From Amycolatopsis albispora (GTDB taxonomy: Bacteria > Actinomycetota > Actinomycetes > Mycobacteriales > Pseudonocardiaceae): a stretch of 64,000 bases of DNA. The notes under the pieces were generated by a model. That model did no database searches. It was not told where the DNA came from and was given only the letters and a program-made list of their open reading frames with translations. The DNA lies in contig NZ_CP015163.1 in NCBI RefSeq assembly GCF_003312875.1, positions 1,302,001 to 1,366,000 of the forward strand, read 5' to 3'. Shown in pieces: positions 52,044 to 61,772 of the stretch (position 1 is the first letter of the stretch; each line of letters begins with the position of its first letter). The position numbers and the translations under genes are program-made.

Positions 52044-53455
52044 CAGGAGACCCCGTCCGTGCGCAGGCCGTTGTCGCGGATGATCTCCGAGTAGCGCCGC
52101 GCGCTCAGCTTCGGCGTGCGCCGCTGCGTCGCGTAGTCCACGTGCACGAGCCCGAACCGCTTCGCGTACCCCTCGGCCCACTCGAAGTTGTCCAGCAGCG
52201 ACCAGTAGAAGTAACCCCGCAGGTCCACCCCGCGGTCGATCGCCTCGTGCGCGGCGGCCAGGTGCGACTCCAGGAACGCCACGCGGTCGCGGTCCTCGAT
52301 GCTGCCGTCCGGCGTCAGCTGGTCCGGGTAGGCAGCGCCGTTTTCGGTGACGTACAACGGCATTCGCGGGTACTTCCGGTGCAGGTCGACCAGCAGCGAG
52401 GTCAGCTCGCCGGGATTGGTCTCCCAGCCGGAGTCGGTCAGCGGCAGCCCGCGGCGCGGGAAGCTCGCGTACTCCACGCCCACCCATTCCGAGGGCAGGC
52501 CGGAGCTTTCGTCCGAATGCCCCGACACGTGGTGGTCGCGGTAGTAGTTCACGCCGAGCATGTCGATCGGCGCGGCGATGGTGCTCAGGTCACCGTCCTT
52601 GATCACCTCGCTGATCCCGTACGGCGCCAGGTCGTCGAGCACGTCGAGCGGGTAACGCGCCTGCAGGATGGGCTCCAGGAAGATCCGGTTCTGCACCCCG
52701 TCCACCCGCCGTGCGGCCTCCACGTCGGCCATGTCGTCCGGGTTCGCCGCGTGCACCGGGAACAGGTTGAGCGTGATGCCGGCCGACGACCGGCCGTGCG
52801 AGCGGATCACCCCGACGGCGAGGCCGTGCGCGAGCATCAGGTGGTGCGCGGAGGCGACCGCGGCGTCCGGCTCGGTCCGGCCGGGCGCGTGCCTGCCGCT
52901 GCCGTACCCGGCGAAGGCCGAGCACCACGGCTCGTTCAGCGTGGTCCAGGTGTCCACCCGGTCACCGAGCGCGGCCAGCACCGTCTCGGTGTACTCGGCG
53001 AAGCGGTGGGCGGTGTCGCGGTTGGCCCAGCCGCCCTTGTCCTCCAGCGACTGCGGCAGGTCCCAGTGGTACAGCGTGGGCCACGGGGTGATGCCGTGTT
53101 CGAGCAGGGTGTCCACCAGGCGCCGGTAGAAGTCGAGCCCGGCGCGGTTCGGGCGGGCGGGGTCGGTGCCGATGCGCGGCCACGCCAGCGAGAACCGGTA
53201 CGCGCCGAGGCCGAGTTCGGCCATCAACCGCACGTCCTTGGTCATCAGCCGGTAGTGGTCGGCGGCCGGGTCGCCGGTGTCCCCGTTGCGCACCGCGCCC
53301 GGCCTGGCGCAGAAGGTGTCCCAAATGGACGGAACCCGCCCGTCCGCGGTGGTGGATCCCTCCACCTGGAACGAGGCCGTCGCCGCGCCCCAGAGGAACT
53401 TCTCCGGGAACCGCAGCTCCGGTTCGGTGGCGAGTTCCTGAGGAATAGTCGACAT
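52043..53455 (-). CDS. bglC: Cytoplasmic GH1 beta-glucosidase (BglC-like)
   Basis: A 470-residue GH1 enzyme without signal peptide. The acid/base is Glu175 in TLNEPW, the nucleophile Glu371 in VTENG, and the N-terminal FLWGAATASFQVEG signature is present. It hydrolyses imported cellobiose to glucose. ATG at 53455 lies 2 bases after the cebG stop (53458-53460), and msiK follows with a 1-base overlap. The linkage to cebEFG matches the bglC position in Streptomyces ceb loci. Confidence 0.94.
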
Positions 53456-53457
53456 TT

Positions 53458-54327
53458 TCACCCTTTCACAGCGCCTTGCATGATGCCGGCCACGATCTGG
53501 CGGCCCAGCAGGAGGAAGACGATCAAGATGGGGATGGTCGCCAGCGTGGTCCCGGCGAGCACCAGTGAGTAGTTGGTGTAGTACCCGCTCTGCAGCTGCT
53601 CCAGGGCGAGCTGGACGGTGGGGTTTCCGGCGTCCAGCACGATCAGCGGCCAGAGGAAGTCGTTCCACGAGGTCATGAAGGTGAACATGGCCAGCACCGC
53701 GGCCGCCGGGCGGACCGCGGGCAGGCAGACGTGCCAGAAGATGCGGATCATGCTGCACCCGTCCACCCGCGCCGCCTCGATCAGCTCGTACGGCACGGCG
53801 TCCACTGTGTACTGGCGCATCCAGAACACGCCGAACGCGGTGACCAGGTTCGGCACGATCACCGCCTGCAGCCCGCCGGCCCAGCCCAGCTCGGACATCG
53901 CGATGAACAGCGGGATCACGCCGAGCTGCGTCGGCACCGCCAGGGTCACCACGATGAACACGAACAGCGGGTCGCGGCCGCGGAAGCGCAGCTTGGCGAA
54001 GGCGAACCCGGCCAGCGAGGAGAACAGCACGGTGGTCAGGGTGACGGAGGTGGCCACCAGGATGCTGTTGCCCATCGACTTCCAGAACGCCACCGAGTCG
54101 AACACTTCGGCCGCGTTGGCGAAGAAGTTCCCGCCGGGCAGCAGCGGCGGCACCCGTTCGGTGAGCATCCCGCTGTCCCGGCTGGCCACCAGGAACGACC
54201 AGTAGAACGGGAACAGCGAGCCCAGCACAAAAACCGCGAGCGTGGCGTAGACGAAGAAGTTCGGCCTGCCCAGCTTGGCCACCTTGGCCGTCTTGGGCCG
54301 GGGACCGGATCGCACGGCCAGCGTCAT
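53458..54327 (-). CDS. cebG: Cellobiose/cellotriose ABC transporter permease CebG
   Basis: A 289-residue permease with six helices. The EAA loop is ELIEAARVDGCSMIRIFWHVCLP, and it ends QIVAGIMQGAVKG. It overlaps cebF as ATGA. Its operon context (binding protein, two permeases, GH1, MsiK, CebR box) identifies it as the second cello-oligosaccharide permease. Confidence 0.93.
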   Translation of the reverse strand: MTLAVRSGPRPKTAKVAKLGRPNFFVYATLAVFVLGSLFPFYWSFLVASRDSGMLTERVPPLLPGGNFFANAAEVFDSVAFWKSMGNSILVATSVTLTTVLFSSLAGFAFAKLRFRGRDPLFVFIVVTLAVPTQLGVIPLFIAMSELGWAGGLQAVIVPNLVTAFGVFWMRQYTVDAVPYELIEAARVDGCSMIRIFWHVCLPAVRPAAAVLAMFTFMTSWNDFLWPLIVLDAGNPTVQLALEQLQSGYYTNYSLVLAGTTLATIPILIVFLLLGRQIVAGIMQGAVKG

Positions 54328-55301
54328 CGACGTCCTCCTTCGGTGGCTGCCAGCCGCCGGGTGATCAGGAAGTTCACCAGCGCGATCACCACGATGAGCA
54401 GGAACAGCACCCAGGCGATGGCCGAGGCGTAGCCGAGGTCGAAGTTCTCGAAGCCCTGCTGGTACATGTAGAGCGTCACGGTCTGGAACTGGTTGCTGGA
54501 ACCGCCGTTGTTCGAGCCCTGGCCGACGTCGAACAGCTTGGGCTCGGTGAAGATCTGCAGGCCGCCGATGGTCGAGGTGATCACCACGAAGATCAGCGTG
54601 GGGCGCAGCAGCGGCAGCGTGACGCTGAAGAACCGGCGCACCGGCCCCGCGCCGTCGACCACCGCGGCCTCGTTGATCTCCTTCGGGATGGCCTGCATCG
54701 CGGCGAGCACGATCAGCGCGTTGTAGCCGGTCCAGCGCCAGTTCACCATCACCGCGATGGCCACGTGACTGGACAGCGTGCCAGCCTGCCAGTCGATCCG
54801 GTCGATGCCGGCCATCTCCAGGATCGAGTTCAGCAGGCCGTACTGGTTGCCGAACAGGTTGGCGAAGATGATGCCGATGGCGACCAGGCTGGCCGCGTAC
54901 GGGATCAGGATGCCGATCCGCCAGCCCGTCGGGCCGCGCAGCCGGGTGTTCAGCAGGGCGGCCAGCAGCACCGCGATGACGATCTGCGGGCCGCTGGAGA
55001 GCACGAAGATGGACAGCGTGTTGCCGACGGCGTTCCAGAACTGGCCGTCGCCGAAGAGCTGGACGTAGTTTTCGAAGCCGACGAACGGGGGATCGTCGTC
55101 ACCGATCTCCCAGTCGTAGAGCGAAACGTAGGCGGTGTAGAGCAGCGGGAACAGGCCCACCAGCCCGAACACCACGAAGAACGGGGCGATGTAGGCGTAC
55201 GGCGAGAACTTGACGTCCCATTTGGACAGTCGCTGCCGGAAGCTCGGCCGCGGCGGGACGGCCGGAGGCGCGTCCCGCCGCGGTGCCTGCACAACGGTCA
55301 T
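54324..55301 (-). CDS. cebF: Cellobiose/cellotriose ABC transporter permease CebF
   Basis: A 325-residue permease with six helices and an extended cytoplasmic N-terminus (QAPRRDAPPAVPPRPSFRQR). The EAA loop is EINEAAVVDGAGPVRRFFSVTLP. It is the first permease of the cello-oligosaccharide importer, 7 bases after the binding-protein gene. Confidence 0.93.
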   Translation of the reverse strand: MTVVQAPRRDAPPAVPPRPSFRQRLSKWDVKFSPYAYIAPFFVVFGLVGLFPLLYTAYVSLYDWEIGDDDPPFVGFENYVQLFGDGQFWNAVGNTLSIFVLSSGPQIVIAVLLAALLNTRLRGPTGWRIGILIPYAASLVAIGIIFANLFGNQYGLLNSILEMAGIDRIDWQAGTLSSHVAIAVMVNWRWTGYNALIVLAAMQAIPKEINEAAVVDGAGPVRRFFSVTLPLLRPTLIFVVITSTIGGLQIFTEPKLFDVGQGSNNGGSSNQFQTVTLYMYQQGFENFDLGYASAIAWVLFLLIVVIALVNFLITRRLAATEGGRR

Positions 55302-55308
55302 CTGTGCG

Positions 55309-56610
55309 TTACCCGACGATCTTCTTGGCGCCGTCGACCAGTTGCTGCCAGCCCTGCGCCGGCGCGGTGCCCTGCTCCACCGCCTGCAGCGCGGGCGCGG
55401 TCACGTTCTCCTGGATCTGGCCGTCACCGGGTCCCTTGTACTGCGGCTGCGCGATCTTGCGAGCCTGCGCGGCGAACAGCTCACCGATCCGGGGCTCACC
55501 GGCGAAGAACGGCTCGGTCTGCGCGGCCAGCCGCGGCGACTCCAGCGCCTTGACCTGGCTGGGGAAGGTGCCCTTGGCCTCGAAGGCCCGCAGCTGCTGC
55601 TCGGGTGCGGTCAGCCAGGCGGCCAGCTCGGCGGCCTCCTTCGGGTGCTTGGACTGCGTCGGCACGCTCAGGTAGGACCCGCCCCAGTTCCCGCCGCCAC
55701 CGGGGAAGGCGTCGGTGACCGCCCACTTGCCCGCGTTCTCCGGGCCGCTCTGCTCCTTGATCACGCCGATCATCCAGGCCGGGCAGGCCTTGGTGGCGAA
55801 CGCGCCCTGCTTGAAGCCGCTGTTCCACTCGTTGCTGAACGCGGTCAGCTTCGCCGACTGGCCCTGCGCCACGGCCGCGGTGACCTGGTCCCATGCCTTC
55901 TTGATGCCGGGGTTGTTCTCCAGGGTCAGCTTGTCGTTGCGGTCGAGGTAGCCGACCTCCTGCTGGTTGACCATGGCGTTGAAGTTCTGCGCCGCCGAGT
56001 CGAACCACGGCTTGCCACCGGATTTCTGCACGTACTCCTGGCCGGCCTGGAAGTAGGACTCCCAGGTGGCGAACAGCGCCTTGACGCTCTGCGGGTCGGA
56101 CGGCATGTTCGCCGCCTCCAGCAGGTCCTTGCGGTAGCACATGGCCAGCGGGCCGCTGTCGGTGCCGTAGCCGATCAGCTTGCCGTCCTTGCTCTTGGCC
56201 GCTTCGTACTTCCAGGGCAGCCAGCGGTCGGCGCCGGCGTCGGCCGGGCCGATCTGGGTGAGGTCGTTGAACCGGGCGGCCTTGTCCAGCACGTTGGACA
56301 GGTGGCCCTCCTCGATCGCCTCGATGTCGGCGAGGCCGGAGCCCGCGCCGAGCTTGGCGATCAGGTTCTGGTGGTGCGGCCCGGCTTTGCCGGTCTTGCG
56401 CTCGGTGACCTTGATGTTCGGGTGGTTCGCCTGGTACTCCCGCAGCAACTCCTCGTAACCGAATTCGCCGAAGGTGGCGATCGTCAGTTCGATCGGCCCG
56501 CCTGAATCCGCCGGTTCGCCACTGCCGGACGAACCGCACGCGCCGGCCAGCAGGGCCGCCGTCGCCAGGATCGTCGTCAGGGTGAGTGTTCTTCTTGGCC
56601 GGTTTCGCAC
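55309..56610 (-). CDS. cebE: Cellobiose/cellotriose-binding lipoprotein CebE
   Basis: A 433-residue lipoprotein. The signal sequence is followed by lipobox LAGAC with Cys25. It carries FGEFGYEELLREYQ and the Trp-containing GGNWGGSYLSVP segment expected in CebE. It captures cello-oligosaccharides at the membrane surface. The start is a GTG at 56610, and a CebR box sits 45 bases upstream, so cello-oligosaccharides relieve repression of their own import system. Confidence 0.94.
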   Translation of the reverse strand: MRNRPRRTLTLTTILATAALLAGACGSSGSGEPADSGGPIELTIATFGEFGYEELLREYQANHPNIKVTERKTGKAGPHHQNLIAKLGAGSGLADIEAIEEGHLSNVLDKAARFNDLTQIGPADAGADRWLPWKYEAAKSKDGKLIGYGTDSGPLAMCYRKDLLEAANMPSDPQSVKALFATWESYFQAGQEYVQKSGGKPWFDSAAQNFNAMVNQQEVGYLDRNDKLTLENNPGIKKAWDQVTAAVAQGQSAKLTAFSNEWNSGFKQGAFATKACPAWMIGVIKEQSGPENAGKWAVTDAFPGGGGNWGGSYLSVPTQSKHPKEAAELAAWLTAPEQQLRAFEAKGTFPSQVKALESPRLAAQTEPFFAGEPRIGELFAAQARKIAQPQYKGPGDGQIQENVTAPALQAVEQGTAPAQGWQQLVDGAKKIVG

Positions 56611-56655
56611 TTGTGCCCCTATTTCCGGATGGGTCTCGTGGCAGAGCGCGCCGAA

Positions 56656-56669
56656 TGGGAGCGCTCCCA
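56656..56669. promoter_or_regulatory. CebR/CelR box for cebEFG-bglC-msiK
   Basis: TGGGAGCGCTCCCA, a perfect palindrome, 45 bases before the cebE GTG on the minus strand. Confidence 0.9.
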
Positions 56670-56745
56670 GTGCAGGCGAGTGTGTCCCCGGTCTCCTCGG
56701 GTGTCAAGAATCCGTGTCTGGAGTGTTACCGCGCGGGCGCGCGGG

Positions 56746-57777
56746 TCAGGCGGATTCGCGCGTGACCAGCTCGGTGGGCAGGATGACCGGGCTGAGCGTG
56801 GTTTCCGGGTCGCGGATCTGGGCGATCAGCAGTTTGGCCAGCTCACGGCCCATCTGGCCGACCGGCTGGGCGACGCTGGTGAGCATCGGGTCGACGTTGC
56901 GCGCGATGTCGGAGTCGTCGAAGCCGATCACCGCCACGTCGTCGGGCACGCGCCTGCCCGCGGTGCGCAGCGCTCGCAGCGCGCCCGCCGCCATCAGGTC
57001 GCTCGCCGCGAACACCGCGTCGAGCTGCGGGTCCTTTTCCAACAGCTCCCGCATCGCGGCTTCACCACTGGCCTGGCCGAAGTCGCCCTGGGCGACCAGG
57101 CGCGCGCCACCGCGGCGGCCACGCAGCGCCGAGCGGTACCCGCTGAGGCGGTCGATGCCCGCGGCCATGTCCTGCGGGCCGGTGATGGTGGCGATGCGCC
57201 GCCTGCCCTGCTGGTAGAGGTACTCGGTGGCGGCCTTGGCGCCGGAGAGGTTGTCCGCGTCGACGTAGGGCACGGCGCCGATGTCCGACATCGGCCTGCC
57301 GTTGAGCGCGACCGGCGCGCCGGCGGCGACCAGGTTGCGGGGGAGCGGGTCGTCTCCGTGCAGCGAGATCAGCGCGACCCCGTCGACGTGTCCGTTGCGC
57401 ACCAATTGTTCCACCCGATCGTGTTGCCGGGCGGTGCTCGCCATCATCAGCTGCAGCTGCAGCGGGGTGGTGGACAGCTCCTGGCTCAGCCCGCGCACCA
57501 GGCTGCCGAAGAACGGCTCGCCGAACACGCGTGCCTCGGATTCGGAGACCACCAGCAGCACCGTGTCGCTGCGGCGGGTGACCAGGCTGCGCGCGGCCTG
57601 GTTGGGCACGTAACCCAGCTTCTGGATGGCTTCCTGGACGGCCTTGAGCGCGCGCGGGCTCACCTCGAGCGAGCCGTTCACCACCCGGGAGACGGTGCCA
57701 CGGGACACGCCGGCCTCCACCGCCACCTGTTCCAGGGTGGGGCGCCCGCTCGTCCGGGCCCGACCAGTACTCGTCAT
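56746..57777 (-). CDS. cebR: LacI family repressor CebR/CelR
   Basis: A 343-residue LacI regulator. The helix-turn-helix reads RPTLEQVAVEAGVSRGTVSRVVNGS, with the SRGTVSRVVNG recognition helix typical of CebR. The sugar domain has RRIATITGPQDMAAGIDR. CebR blocks cellulase and ceb genes until cellobiose releases it. The ATG at 57777 is chosen by family length. The gene is adjacent to cebE and divergent from the first GH6 gene. A degenerate box lies before it. Confidence 0.94.
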   Translation of the reverse strand: MTSTGRARTSGRPTLEQVAVEAGVSRGTVSRVVNGSLEVSPRALKAVQEAIQKLGYVPNQAARSLVTRRSDTVLLVVSESEARVFGEPFFGSLVRGLSQELSTTPLQLQLMMASTARQHDRVEQLVRNGHVDGVALISLHGDDPLPRNLVAAGAPVALNGRPMSDIGAVPYVDADNLSGAKAATEYLYQQGRRRIATITGPQDMAAGIDRLSGYRSALRGRRGGARLVAQGDFGQASGEAAMRELLEKDPQLDAVFAASDLMAAGALRALRTAGRRVPDDVAVIGFDDSDIARNVDPMLTSVAQPVGQMGRELAKLLIAQIRDPETTLSPVILPTELVTRESA

Positions 57778-57828
57778 TGTGCGACTCCCCGACTCCACTT
57801 GGCTTCCCGCTGCTGTCCCGCATGATAC

Positions 57829-57842
57829 TGGGAACCCTCCCA
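57829..57842. promoter_or_regulatory. Degenerate CebR box before cebR
   Basis: TGGGAACCCTCCCA keeps both outer TGGGA/TCCCA arms but lacks the central GCGC. It is 51 bases before the cebR start and could give weak autoregulation. Confidence 0.35.
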
Positions 57843-57885
57843 GCCCGGCCCGGCTTGACACCGCGCGCGACGAGCGCCACACTGA

Positions 57886-58884
<999 letters not shown>

Positions 58885-59050
58885 CCCGGCCACCGTTGGT
58901 TCCCCGGTCGCGATTCGCCTGCCGCATTCGCGACCGGGGAACTCGTGCGTGGAATGGGAATGCGAACGCCGGTGGGAAATTCCCTCGCCTGGCCTAGTTT
59001 AGGCCAAAGGGCTTCCGGAGCCAGGCCCGCCCGGGTTAGAGTCCTGGTTC

Positions 59051-59064
59051 TGGGAGCGTTCCCA
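59051..59064. promoter_or_regulatory. CebR/CelR box for the second GH6 and LPMO genes
   Basis: TGGGAGCGTTCCCA, one mismatch from the perfect palindrome, 34 bases before the ATG at 59099. Confidence 0.82.
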
Positions 59065-59098
59065 GGCTCTCCCTGAAGATCATGACAAAGGAGTCATC

Positions 59099-60484
59099 AT
59101 GCGTTCTGCCTTCGCTAGAGGCACGCCCGCCAAACGGCTGCTTCGTGGTCTCGCCGCGGCGGTTTCGGTCGCGTCGGTCTCGTTGCTCACCGGGGTCGGG
59201 GGTGCGTCGGCGGGAGCCGAGCAGGCCCCGGCGCCCCGGGTGGACAATCCCTACGCCGGCGCCAAGGTGTACGTGAACCCCGAATGGGCGGCCAAGGCCA
59301 ACGCCGAACCCGGCGGCAGCCGGATCGCCAACCAGCCGACCGGTGTCTGGCTCGACCGGATCGCCGCGATCGAGGGCGTCAACGGCGGCATGGGCCTGCG
59401 CGACCACCTCGACGCCGCGGTCGAGCAGTCCGGCGGGCAGCCGCTGGTGGTCCAGCTGGTGGTCTACAACCTGCCCGGCCGCGACTGCGCGGCGCTGGCC
59501 TCCAACGGTGAGCTGAAGCCGGACGAGCTGCCGCGCTACAAGACCGAGTTCATCGACCCGATCGCCTCGATCCTGTCCGATGCCAAGTACGCCAACCTGC
59601 GCATCGTGACCACGATCGAGGTCGACTCGCTGCCGAACCTGGTGACGAACGTCAGCGGCCGCCCGACGGCCATGCCGAAGTGCGACCAGATGAAGCAGAA
59701 CGGCGGTTACGTCAAGGGGGTCGGCTACGCGCTGAACAAGCTCGGCGCGGTGCCGAACGTCTACAACTACATCGACTCGGCCCACCACGGCTGGATCGGC
59801 TGGGACAACAACTTCAACGCCTCCGCGCTGCAGTTCCTCGAGGCGGCCAAGGCCGAGGGCAGCACGCCGGCGAACGTGCACGGGTTCATCACGAACACGG
59901 CGAACTACTCGGCGCTCAAGGAGAACAACTTCACCGTCAACGACACGGTGAACGGCACCACCGTGCGCCAGTCGAAGTGGGTCGACTGGAACTGGTACGT
60001 CGACGAGCTCTCCTTCGCGCAGGCGTTCCGCCAGGAACTGGTCAAGGTCGGCTTCCCGTCGGACGTCGGCATGCTGATCGACACCTCGCGCAACGGCTGG
60101 GGCGGCACCGCGCGGCCCGCCGGTCCCGGCCCGAAGACCACTGTGGACACCTACGTCGAAGGTGGCCGCTACGACCGCCGCATCCACATCGGCAACTGGT
60201 GCAACCAGTCCGGTGCCGGTCTCGGCGAGCGGCCGACCGCGGCTCCGGCCGCGGGCATCGACGCCTACGTGTGGATGAAGCCGCCGGGTGAGTCCGACGG
60301 TGCCAGCAAGGAGATCCCGAACAACGAGGGCAAGGGCTTCGACCAGATGTGCGACCCCAACTACGGGGGCAACGCGCTGAACAACTACAACAAGTCCGGC
60401 GCGCTGCCGGACGCGCCGCTGTCCGGGCACTGGTTCTCCGCGCAGTTCCAGCAGCTGATGCAGAACGCCTACCCGCCGCTGTGA
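59099..60484 (+). CDS. Secreted GH6 exo-cellobiohydrolase (Cel6B-like), no CBM
   Basis: A 461-residue exocellulase. The signal peptide ends about GGASAGAEQ. The larger GH6 domain has extra loops that roof the active-site tunnel (QMCDPNYGG and HHGWIGWDNNF regions). Asp129 in GRDCA and the acid Asp176 in IEVDSLP correspond to the catalytic aspartates of Cel6B. It releases cellobiose from the non-reducing end, opposite to GH48. No CBM2 is present, unlike Cel6B of Thermobifida. ATG at 59099 follows AAAGGAG. Confidence 0.94.
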   Translation: MRSAFARGTPAKRLLRGLAAAVSVASVSLLTGVGGASAGAEQAPAPRVDNPYAGAKVYVNPEWAAKANAEPGGSRIANQPTGVWLDRIAAIEGVNGGMGLRDHLDAAVEQSGGQPLVVQLVVYNLPGRDCAALASNGELKPDELPRYKTEFIDPIASILSDAKYANLRIVTTIEVDSLPNLVTNVSGRPTAMPKCDQMKQNGGYVKGVGYALNKLGAVPNVYNYIDSAHHGWIGWDNNFNASALQFLEAAKAEGSTPANVHGFITNTANYSALKENNFTVNDTVNGTTVRQSKWVDWNWYVDELSFAQAFRQELVKVGFPSDVGMLIDTSRNGWGGTARPAGPGPKTTVDTYVEGGRYDRRIHIGNWCNQSGAGLGERPTAAPAAGIDAYVWMKPPGESDGASKEIPNNEGKGFDQMCDPNYGGNALNNYNKSGALPDAPLSGHWFSAQFQQLMQNAYPPL

Positions 60485-60549
60485 CGGCACCGGGGGCCGG
60501 CCGGTCCACCAGCGACCGGCCGGCCCCGTCCCCGCCGGAAGGAGAAAGC

Positions 60550-61194
60550 GTGTCCACCCGATTTCGCGCCGCGGCACTGGCTTCCGCCACGGCACTGCTG
60601 CTGGCCGGTGCGGCGGGCGTCGCCGCCGCGCACGGCTCGGCCACCGACCCGCCGTCCCGCAACTACGGCTGCTGGGACCGCTGGGGCGACGACTTCCAGA
60701 ACCCGGCCATGGCCACCGAGGACCCGATGTGCTGGCAGGCCTGGCAGGCCAATCCGAACGCCATGTGGAACTGGAACGGGCTGTACCGGGAGAACCTCAA
60801 CGGCGACCACCAGGGCAACATCCCGGACGGCACGCTGTGCAGCGGCGGTCACGCCGAGGGTGGCCGGTACGACGCGCTGGACGCGGTCGGTGACTGGACG
60901 GCGGCGGACAAGCCGAACGACTTCTCGGTCACCGTGCACGACCAGGCGCTGCACGGCGGCGACTACTACCGCGTGTACATCACCAAGCAGGGCTTCGACC
61001 CGCTCACCGAGCCGCTGGGCTGGGGTGACCTGGAGCTGGTGAAGGAGGTCGGCAAGACCGCGCCCGCCACCAACACGGTGATCGACGTGGACGCCGGCTC
61101 GCGCAGCGGCAGGCACATCGTCTACACCATCTGGCAGGCCAGCCACCTGGACCAGTCGTACTACTTCTGCAGCGACGTGAACTTCACCGGCTGA
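60550..61194 (+). CDS. Secreted AA10 LPMO without CBM (LPMO10B/E7-like)
   Basis: A 214-residue LPMO. The signal peptide ends AAA, exposing His28 (HGSATDPPSRNYGCWD); His135 completes the copper brace. The sequence most resembles ScLPMO10B and Thermobifida E7, enzymes that act on cellulose at C1/C4 and often on chitin. There is no CBM. GTG at 60550 follows GAAGGAG. It lies 65 bases after the GH6 exocellulase and probably shares its transcript and CebR box. Its last 11 bases overlap the convergent hydrolase gene. Confidence 0.93.
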   Translation: MSTRFRAAALASATALLLAGAAGVAAAHGSATDPPSRNYGCWDRWGDDFQNPAMATEDPMCWQAWQANPNAMWNWNGLYRENLNGDHQGNIPDGTLCSGGHAEGGRYDALDAVGDWTAADKPNDFSVTVHDQALHGGDYYRVYITKQGFDPLTEPLGWGDLELVKEVGKTAPATNTVIDVDAGSRSGRHIVYTIWQASHLDQSYYFCSDVNFTG

Positions 61195-61738
61195 AGTTCT
61201 CCCGGTCGAGCACGGTGACCCCGGCGGCGCGCAACTCCCCGAGCACGGGGTGCTCGCCGCCGGTCACCGGGTTCGCGTACGCGGTGGCTTCGAGCGGGAC
61301 GGTCACGTCGTAGCCGAGTCGCACGGCATCCCGCGCGGTCGCCGCCACGCAGATGTCGGTGGCGATGCCCACCACGGTGACCGACCGGGCCCCGGTACCG
61401 GCGAGCAGCCCGGCCAGCGGGCCCAGCCCGCCACCGCCGTGGCCCTGCTGTGGCTCGAGCACCGGGGCGAGCAGGAAACCGGAGAACCCGCCGCGCTTGC
61501 CAGGGCCCTTCTCCACCACCGTGCCCCGCACGTCGAGGTCCGGGTGGAGGCTGGTGCTGCCTTCGGGATCGCCTACCGGCAGATCGATCGGCGCGTAGTC
61601 GCGCGTGTAGAAGACCGGATCACCGCGTTCGACGGCCTCGGCCACGTGCCGGTTGACGGCGGCGACCACCGCCGGTCCGTCCGCTCCGGCCAGGTCCACG
61701 AACAGGTTCTGCATGTCCACCACGATCAGCGCGTTCAT
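61184..61738 (-). CDS. Isochorismatase-like cysteine hydrolase
   Basis: A 184-residue cysteine hydrolase. The catalytic triad is Asp8 (VVDMQN), Lys77 (VEKGPGKRG) and Cys130 (GIATDICVAATARDA). The fold is that of nicotinamidase PncA. However, the metal-binding D-x-H segment of PncA reads RDYAPID here, without the histidine, so nicotinamide as substrate is uncertain. ATG at 61738 is supported by the conserved N-terminal strand. It has no obvious link to cellulose metabolism. Confidence 0.82.
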   Translation of the reverse strand: MNALIVVDMQNLFVDLAGADGPAVVAAVNRHVAEAVERGDPVFYTRDYAPIDLPVGDPEGSTSLHPDLDVRGTVVEKGPGKRGGFSGFLLAPVLEPQQGHGGGGLGPLAGLLAGTGARSVTVVGIATDICVAATARDAVRLGYDVTVPLEATAYANPVTGGEHPVLGELRAAGVTVLDRENFSR

Positions 61739-61772
61739 GCCGCCGACGGTAGGACCTCCAGTATTGTAGAGG

